A DNA stretch of 64,000 bases from Microbacterium sp. Nx66 (GTDB lineage Bacteria > Actinomycetota > Actinomycetes > Actinomycetales > Microbacteriaceae), in the NCBI RefSeq assembly GCF_904066215.1, contig NZ_LR880474.1, positions 2,542,001-2,606,000 of the forward strand. The letters are read 5' to 3'. The notes beneath the pieces were generated by a model. The model was not told the origin of the DNA and ran no database searches. It saw only the letters and a list, made by a program, of their open reading frames with translations. Both the position numbers and the translations under genes were made by a program. Of the stretch, positions 58,888 to 64,000 are shown piece after piece (the stretch's first letter is position 1; each line of letters begins with the position of its first letter).

Positions 58888-60038
58888 GCTACACGATGAC
58901 CTACGACGTGTCCCACAAGGTGGGGCGCGGAGGGCACGCGAAGGCCTTCTTCCGACACATCGCGAGAGACGTGGATCAAGCGGCCGGCTTCTCATTCCCT
59001 CAGGCCAATCGCAACATCGTGCCCGACCGGACGAAGCTCAACAGCACCTTCGTGAACGACGGCAACGGCGGCTACAGGCGTCCCCAGTCTGTCGACGGTC
59101 GGCCGCCGAGCGACGAGTTCGATGACTATCTTCAGCAGCGTCTCAGCACGGTTACGCGTGCGCTGCGGAAGGATGCTGTGCTCATCCGAGGTGTGGTACT
59201 CCAGCTCGATCCGAAGTGGTTTGAAGAACACAACCCCGACTGGCGCGAAGAGGGGTTGAATCGGCAAGCCGCCGAGTACACGCATGCTGCGATCCGCTGG
59301 GCGCGTGGCGAGTTCGGAGAAGAGAACATCATCGGCATGTCGATGCACCTAGATGAGGTGTCTCCCGGCCTGCAGGTCATGATTACTCCCATCACGCCGG
59401 ACGGACGGCTCGCCCAGAAGGATTTCTTCAAGGGGCCGGCGGATCTCAAACGGCAGCACCGGGGAGTTCGGGACGCCGTGGCCGCTGCAGGCTACGACGT
59501 CGAGTATCGGGTTACCGAACGATCGCGCGAGCACCTCAGCAGCAGTGAGTTCCAGTCGAAGGCGGACCGGCTACGTGATGCGACGAGCGCGCTCGAGTTC
59601 GAGCTCGACGTGAGCTTGCAGAGAAACAAGAGCCTGGCTAAGCGCTCCACCGCGCTGGATGAGCGAGAGAAGGAGCTCGAGGCACGAGAGGCGCAGACTG
59701 CTGAGCGCGAAAGGGAAGCCGCTGCCGCGCGCGCGAGAGCGGCGGATGAAGCCGCGGCGGCGAGAACCACATCATTGCGCGCTCGTGAGGTGCATCTGAC
59801 GGCAGAACGTGCTCGCGAAGAAGCCGCGGCCGAGCGCGAACGCCTGGCACTGAACAATCAGCGGCTCGAAAGCCTCCCGCCGTTCTTCGAGCGCTGGCTA
59901 GATAAGACGACGATCAATGGGAAGCCGATTCGGAAGCGGTTTGAAGAGGATCGGATCAGGATGCGTAGCGAGATCAAAGCCAAGCTCGGGCCAGCTCCGA
60001 CTCACGTCGAAAAGCCCCGAGACGCGCTCGAGCTCTAG
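58884..60038 (+). CDS. MobV/Pre-like plasmid mobilization relaxase
   Basis: 384 aa, GAGAGGAG ribosome site. Mob_Pre features are NRNIVPDRTKLNSTF near the start and MSMHLDEVSPGLQVMITPIT, equivalent to the HxDE-x-x-PHxH motif, followed by DGRLAQKDFFKGP. The two histidines of PHxH are replaced by Gly and Gln. The C-terminal ~150 residues are a Glu/Arg/Ala coiled-coil. Last gene of the HTH-polymerase-mob operon. The changed metal site may mean lost or altered nicking. Confidence 0.78.
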   Translation: MSYTMTYDVSHKVGRGGHAKAFFRHIARDVDQAAGFSFPQANRNIVPDRTKLNSTFVNDGNGGYRRPQSVDGRPPSDEFDDYLQQRLSTVTRALRKDAVLIRGVVLQLDPKWFEEHNPDWREEGLNRQAAEYTHAAIRWARGEFGEENIIGMSMHLDEVSPGLQVMITPITPDGRLAQKDFFKGPADLKRQHRGVRDAVAAAGYDVEYRVTERSREHLSSSEFQSKADRLRDATSALEFELDVSLQRNKSLAKRSTALDEREKELEAREAQTAEREREAAAARARAADEAAAARTTSLRAREVHLTAERAREEAAAERERLALNNQRLESLPPFFERWLDKTTINGKPIRKRFEEDRIRMRSEIKAKLGPAPTHVEKPRDALEL

Positions 60039-60112
60039 AGCTCGCGAAGAGGAGGGGCAGGCGAGAGCGACTGCTCCTCCTCTACGTCCGCGGCTACTCT
60101 TACGCTGGCCGT

Positions 60113-60766
60113 ATGACCGCTGATGAATCGCAACCGAAAGCTACCGTTCGCCTGCAGCCTCGCCCCTCAAAGGAGGCCATGCACGCCCTCGAGGATGCAA
60201 TCGCTCGCGTCAATGGGGACGGTGACTACATCGCCCGGGCGTTGGCCGAGTCGCTCCTTGCCGAGCGTCCAATGACGGACGAGCCATCTCTTACCCCGGA
60301 GGAGGCCGAGTACTTGATCTCATCTGGTGACTTCACTCGCGAAGAGTTCGAAGACATCGCCTCACGAGTCCGACGGGGCGCGTTGCCGGCGGGTGCGGCG
60401 AACGCCCTGGTCGCGGGCCTTCACCGCACTATGTCGGACGACGACGTCCGTGGCTTCTTGGATCTCAATGACCCGGAACTCAACGACTTCGTGACCGAGG
60501 GGAGGCTATACGCAGTCGAGGTCGCGGGTCAGCGTCGCTTCCCGTGGTGGCAGTTCAGCCTGTCGTCGCCCGGCAAACTCTTGCCGCGTCTGACCGAGAT
60601 TATCGCGCTCCTCGAAGAGGAGCACTGGATCTCCGTATCCGGGCTGATGTCCACGCCCCAGGACACTATGGTGATCGAGGGCAAGCACACGCCAGTCGAA
60701 TGGTTCCGTGCTGGCGGCGGGATTGACGAGCTCGAGGAGATCCTCGAGACGCAGCGGTGGCGTTGA
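60113..60766 (+). CDS. MbcA/Xre-antitoxin-like protein
   Basis: 217 aa from MTADESQPKATVRLQPRPSK. The middle resembles a HTH (EEAEYLISSGDFTREEFEDI). The C-terminal ~75 residues (RRFPWWQFSLSSPGKLLPRL, TMVIEGKHTPVEWFRAGGGI) resemble the toxin-binding end of actinobacterial MbcA-type antitoxins. No RES toxin gene follows. Could also be a plasmid partition accessory. Confidence 0.5.
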   Translation: MTADESQPKATVRLQPRPSKEAMHALEDAIARVNGDGDYIARALAESLLAERPMTDEPSLTPEEAEYLISSGDFTREEFEDIASRVRRGALPAGAANALVAGLHRTMSDDDVRGFLDLNDPELNDFVTEGRLYAVEVAGQRRFPWWQFSLSSPGKLLPRLTEIIALLEEEHWISVSGLMSTPQDTMVIEGKHTPVEWFRAGGGIDELEEILETQRWR

Positions 60767-60843
60767 CGCATCCGACTGCTCGGCGGGGCATTCGCGCGAA
60801 CGCGGACCGCGTGCTGCGGCAACCTAGCCTGGTGGTCTTCCCG

Positions 60844-61005
60844 TGGCCACTATGAGGCCACCGGTGACCACATAGTGGCCACCTGATGACCCGCAAAGAG
60901 GAGGACCTATAGGTGACCCTGAGCTGGCCTTCTAATGGCTCCAAGGTGACCATGTGCTGGCCACCGCAAGTGTCGTGCTCGCCGTTGTGGCCACATAGTG
61001 GTCAC
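60844..61005. repeat. IS21-type terminal repeat cluster (remnant)
   Basis: Five sites of GTGACC-N6-TGGCCA type: 60844-60861 (inverted, degenerate), 60864-60881, 60913-60930, 60946-60963, and 60988-61005 (inverted). Multiple 18-20 bp repeats are typical of IS21-family ends. No istA/istB gene remains. The gap 60767-61143 holds nothing else I can support. Confidence 0.5.
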
Positions 61006-61440
61006 GTCGGGTCCAGCCGGAGGCCACCTCGCATCATCGGCTCGTTCGCTGCAGTCGAACCCTTGGCATGTCGGAAGGGCGCGGTCAACGTCGCTCGTAT
61101 CGCCGGCCCTCCGACGCCTCTACCGAGGCTCGCGGAGAGTTGGCTACGGCCAGAATGCGTGGGAATCCAGGACGCGTGCTGGGTGCGTAACGTGAAGGCT
61201 GGGCGTCGCTGCTATCAGGCGGTCAAGAGCTGAACGAACTCGTTCGAATCCTGGGGCTGTTGGTATCCACGGAGCGAAGCCGCCACGCTTCGGTAAACCG
61301 TTGAACGGCGAAATGATGCCAAGCCGGATAAACGCGTTGTCGTAGACGATGGTTCCGAAGATGCGCGCGAGTCCAGGGCCGTTTTCCCACCAAGGTATTT
61401 TCCTCGCTAGAAGCACCTCCTCTAGTGCGATGCCGTCTAG

Positions 61441-63085
61441 GCCGTGTTGATCAAGAGGGTTCACTCTCCGCTGGGCGAGTCTTGAACGGTGACGCGGCAG
61501 GAGATCTCGGACGAGGTGTGGGCCGTGCTGGAGCCGTTGATGCCGACGGTGACCGGGAGGTCGAGGCCGTGGACGGATCATCGCCTCGCGGTCGAGGGTA
61601 TGGCGTGGAAGTACCGCACCGGGGCGCCGTGGCGGGACGTGCCGGAGCGGTTCGGTAAGTGGAACTCGATCTACAAGCGGTTCAACCGGTGGCCGAGGAC
61701 GGCACCTGGGAGAAGCTGCTGGCCGAGGTGCAGAAGCAGGCCGACGCCGCCGGGAAGATCGACTGGGTCGTCTCGATCGACTCCACGATTGCACGTGTGC
61801 ATCAGCACGGCGCGACACTGAAGCGTGACACAGGGGGCCCTGCCGAATCACAAGAATCCGTGGTTCGAGCCGCCTGATCACGGGATCGGACGCTCCCGTG
61901 GCGGCCTGACGACCAAGCTGCACCTGGTCTGCGACGGCCGCGGAAGGCCGCTGGGCATGGTCATCACCGGTGGGAATGTCAACGACACCACGATGATGCC
62001 CGCCGTGCTTGAGGACATCCGCGTGCCCCGCGACGGGAAGGGCCGGCCGCGCACCCGCCCCGACCGGGTGCTCGCCGACAAGGGCTACCCGTCGAAGGCG
62101 AACCGTGCATGGCTGCGCACGAGAGGGATCGCGGCCACGATCCCCGAGAGGGACGATCAGATCGCGCACCGCCGCAAGAAGCCAGGCCGACCGATCGACT
62201 TCGGCGATCAGCAGCAGGAACGCTACAAGGGCCGCAACGTCGTCGAACGCTGCTTCAACAAGCTCAAGCAGTGGCGCGGCATCGCGATGCGTTCGGACAA
62301 GCTCGCTCGCAACTATCGTGCCGCGATCAGCCTCGCTGCGACGCTGATCTGGATGAAGACGGACCTGTCCCGTCCGGCCTGGCCATAGGCCGGCCGGCGC
62401 CGCGCCGATGCGGCAGGATGACGGGATGAGTTCCTACGTTCGCCCTTTGATCGAAGCGCCGGTGTTCCGCGATGCTGACGGCGCGGTGATCAACTACGGG
62501 AGTCGGTGGCACGGGTCACCTCCGGAAGACACCTACTCGGTCGACACGCATCCCGAGCGGTTCGCACCGCTGCACGTTGTCGCTGACGCCCTTATCGCCC
62601 ACCTCCGAGAGACGTATGACGTCGAGGTCGATGAGGGTGTTGAGGTGGCAGCGGATCTGCTGCGTCCCGCGTTTCATGATGTGGTGCGCGCGGTGCGGAT
62701 ACGTCCTAATGATCCGAAGTGCGCGTCCTTGACGTTGGTCTTCACCGCTTATCCGGGGATCTACATGCACGCGGGACTATTGCACGACTTCCACTACCCA
62801 GTCTGCGGTTGCGACGCTTGCGACTCGAACTGGGAGGCCGAAGCCGATGAACTCGAGCAGCAAGTGTTCGCGACCGTCAGCGGCAACTACCGAGAGACGA
62901 TCGAACGCGGACTTCGCCCCTGGGTCGATTACGCCTTCACCTATCCCGACGGCGCGAGCTCCGGGAAATCCCGCTCCCAAGATCTTCCTGCCCAGCGCCT
63001 CAAAGACGCCAAGCCCGTCCTCCGCGACCTTCCCGTCGGATGGAATCACTGGCCGCGCCCGGCCCCGCCTCTTGATCAACACGGC
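61441..63085 (+). mobile_element. IS5-family transposon with DUF6226 passenger
   Basis: Perfect 18-bp inverted repeats GCCGTGTTGATCAAGAGG (61441-61458; complement at 63068-63085) flanked by CTAG (61437-61440 and 63086-63089). 1645 bp, longer than a simple IS5 because of the passenger gene after the transposase. Confidence 0.85.
61489..62388 (+). pseudogene. IS5-family transposase, frameshifted
   Basis: OrfA starts at a GTG (VTRQEISDEVWAVLEPLMPT, MAWKYRTGAPWRDVPERFGK). At about 61693 a missing G breaks FNRW-AEDGTWEKLLAEVQK; the continuation is in another frame through VVSIDSTIARVHQHGATLKR. A second shift near RDTGG leads into OrfB (IGRSRGGLTTKLHLVCDGRG, RNVVERCFNKLKQWRGIAMR). The second shift is the normal IS427-type programmed one; the first looks like a mutation. 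Confidence 0.82.
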
Positions 63086-63154
63086 CTAGGTCCACCCGAG
63101 ATGGATAAGACATCGCTCAGGCTCTCACGGCGTCGCGCTACCTTGGGGACTTAG
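62426..63154 (+). CDS. DUF6226-like protein, transposon passenger
   Basis: 242 aa from MSSYVRPLIEAPVFRDADGA. Contains THPERFAPLHVVADALIAHL and the cysteine block YPVCGCDACDSNWEAEADEL, which I recall from DUF6226 proteins. The frame runs through the right inverted repeat and ends outside the element, overlapping the convergent dld stop by 4 bp, so its last ~23 residues come from the target site. Confidence 0.65.
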   Translation: MSSYVRPLIEAPVFRDADGAVINYGSRWHGSPPEDTYSVDTHPERFAPLHVVADALIAHLRETYDVEVDEGVEVAADLLRPAFHDVVRAVRIRPNDPKCASLTLVFTAYPGIYMHAGLLHDFHYPVCGCDACDSNWEAEADELEQQVFATVSGNYRETIERGLRPWVDYAFTYPDGASSGKSRSQDLPAQRLKDAKPVLRDLPVGWNHWPRPAPPLDQHGLGPPEMDKTSLRLSRRRATLGT

Positions 63155-64000
63155 GCCCAGTCCTTGTGCGGCGACGTGCCGCCGATACCGGCGTTGAACG
63201 TATTCGTCGGATCGAGCTCCTTGAAGTGCTCTTCCATGGACTCCGGCAGCTTGTAGATGCGACCGTAGTTGTGCTCGGCGGGCAGCTTCGCGCCGCGCTC
63301 CTCCAGCAGGTGCTGGATGCGGTCGTGCAGCGCCTCGGGATCCACGCCCTGCTTGGCGACATAGTCCTGGTGCATCACATGGCAGAAGAAGTGCCCGTAA
63401 TACGCCTTGACCTCAAGCTGGTCGTCGATCTCCTCCGGCAGCACCTCGAGCCAGTTCCAATCGTCGCGACGCAGGGCCACATCGATGGGGATGAGCCCTG
63501 CGATGTGCCGGCGCTTCAACGCGGCGTAGCGAGTGGCGGCACTGGCCGCGCCGAACCGGTTGAGCGACGCGCTCTTTTCTTCATCAGACGTGCAGATGAA
63601 GAACTCACCAGTGTGCTCGGGCTCTGCGAAGAACTCCTTGAGCATCTTCTCGCTCGCGGCCTTCTGCGACTCGCTGACGGTGAGCAGCAGGTGATGCTCG
63701 AAACGGTTGCGGTACTCCATCATGCGCTTGGGCAGCTGGTTGGGCAGCACGCTGAACATGGCTTGCGATACCGTGTCGGCGAAGGTCGGACCAATGCCGG
63801 GAATCTTCGAGAACAAGCCGTTGGCCCACGTCTTGAACGAGAACATGCGCGTCTGCAGCGCTGGACTCATGAACTTCAGGAAGACGAAGGTGTCTTTGCC
63901 GTACTTCTCGGCCAAGTCGAAGGCACTGCGGCCCATGTACTCACCAGAGATAGGCAGCGGCATGTCCGCTTCGAGGAACAACCGACGGATCTCTTCGAGC
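63151..64000 (-). CDS. dld: Quinone-dependent D-lactate dehydrogenase, C-terminal part
   Basis: The last 283 codons of a gene entering from the right edge. The membrane-binding LDH domain shows MEYRNRFEHHLLLTVSESQK, AASATRYAALKRRHIAGLIP, KAYYGHFFCHVMHQDYVAKQ and the ending LDPTNTFNAGIGGTSPHKDW. In Dld enzymes this part follows an FAD-binding domain that would lie beyond 64000. Oxidises D-lactate at the inner membrane and passes electrons to quinone. Confidence 0.9.
   Translation of the reverse strand, partial: LEEIRRLFLEADMPLPISGEYMGRSAFDLAEKYGKDTFVFLKFMSPALQTRMFSFKTWANGLFSKIPGIGPTFADTVSQAMFSVLPNQLPKRMMEYRNRFEHHLLLTVSESQKAASEKMLKEFFAEPEHTGEFFICTSDEEKSASLNRFGAASAATRYAALKRRHIAGLIPIDVALRRDDWNWLEVLPEEIDDQLEVKAYYGHFFCHVMHQDYVAKQGVDPEALHDRIQHLLEERGAKLPAEHNYGRIYKLPESMEEHFKELDPTNTFNAGIGGTSPHKDWA

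Larger units (their letters stand above)
61144..63113 (-). pseudogene. 106-aa hypothetical gene interrupted by the IS5 transposon
   Basis: The 5' part is 63113-63086 (AMSYPSRVD region, ATG at 63113) and the 3' part 61436-61144. Joining them across one CTAG gives 321 nt, an uninterrupted 106-aa protein: MSYPSRVDLDGIALEEVLLA, RKIPWWENGPGLARIFGTIV, GFAPWIPTAPGFERVRSALD. No family recognised. It lies 37 bp downstream of the dld gene on the same strand. Confidence 0.7.

Noticed and set aside
14785..63150. Prophage
   Set aside because: No capsid, terminase, portal, tail or phage-type integrase genes; the content is IS elements, plasmid-like genes and accessory debris.

Overview
The window is high-GC actinobacterial DNA, most likely from a Microbacterium-like member of the Microbacteriaceae. 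The evidence is a SigK/RskA/DipZ/fasciclin locus, a topA-tmk-holB block followed by Tad-pilus minor genes, frequent GTG/TTG starts, and actinobacterial families such as DUF2510, SHOCT, CGNR, TAP-type hydrolases and YhgE/Pip. Species-level placement is inference.

Positions 1-14.77 kb are conserved chromosome. They hold an extracytoplasmic sigma factor with its anti-sigma factor and DipZ, divergent from a secreted fasciclin lipoprotein (an apparent SigK regulon in one place), then tRNA-Lys, small enzymes, tRNA-Thr, a secreted peptidase, holB, tmk, topA and two TadE-like genes. Synteny stops abruptly inside the next tad gene, a DUF4244 Flp-pilin-like gene of which only about 34 C-terminal codons remain. 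This is the left edge of an accessory region.

From about 14.78 kb to at least 63.1 kb the DNA is a mosaic of accessory genes, insertion sequences and gene debris. 15.2-19 kb: a candidate defence gene (AAA ATPase plus Schlafen/AlbA_2 domain), a helical neighbour and a truncated C5-methyltransferase. 19-20.6 kb: two orphan antitoxin-like genes and a 39-bp tandem repeat array with many palindromes, bracketed by two directly repeated 27-bp dyads. 22-31.5 kb: an IS3 remnant, a YhgE/Pip pair with TetR, a divergent TetR plus 3-hydroxyacyl-CoA dehydrogenase operon with three palindromes between them, and a GAPDH gene lacking its NAD-binding start. 31.6-35.6 kb: small genes, an Abi/HEPN protein and a candidate small RNA. 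35.7-39.5 kb: complete IS5 and IS30 elements, a P-loop kinase and a serine recombinase. 40-50.6 kb: lipoproteins, broken conjugation and antitoxin genes, and a 2.6-kb IS481 transposon that carries RidA and WYL-regulator genes, next to a decayed relative. 51-55 kb: hypothetical genes, a GIY-YIG protein and an SRAP protein. 55.1-60.8 kb: a plasmid-like operon of HTH protein, B-family DNA polymerase and MobV-like relaxase, with hairpins that could be an oriT. 60.8-63.1 kb: IS21-like end repeats and an IS5 transposon with a DUF6226 passenger, inserted in a small gene whose reading frame is restored by precise removal. The window ends in a D-lactate dehydrogenase gene.

The strongest unexplained signal is a ~147-nt element present three times in the same orientation (41697, 50837, 55758). 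Each copy has three successive hairpins; stem sequences differ between copies but pairing is kept, and the last hairpin is nearly invariant. The third copy lies in frame inside the start of the polymerase gene. The polymerase operon itself is also unusual: altered polymerase motif C and a relaxase lacking the usual HxH ligands.
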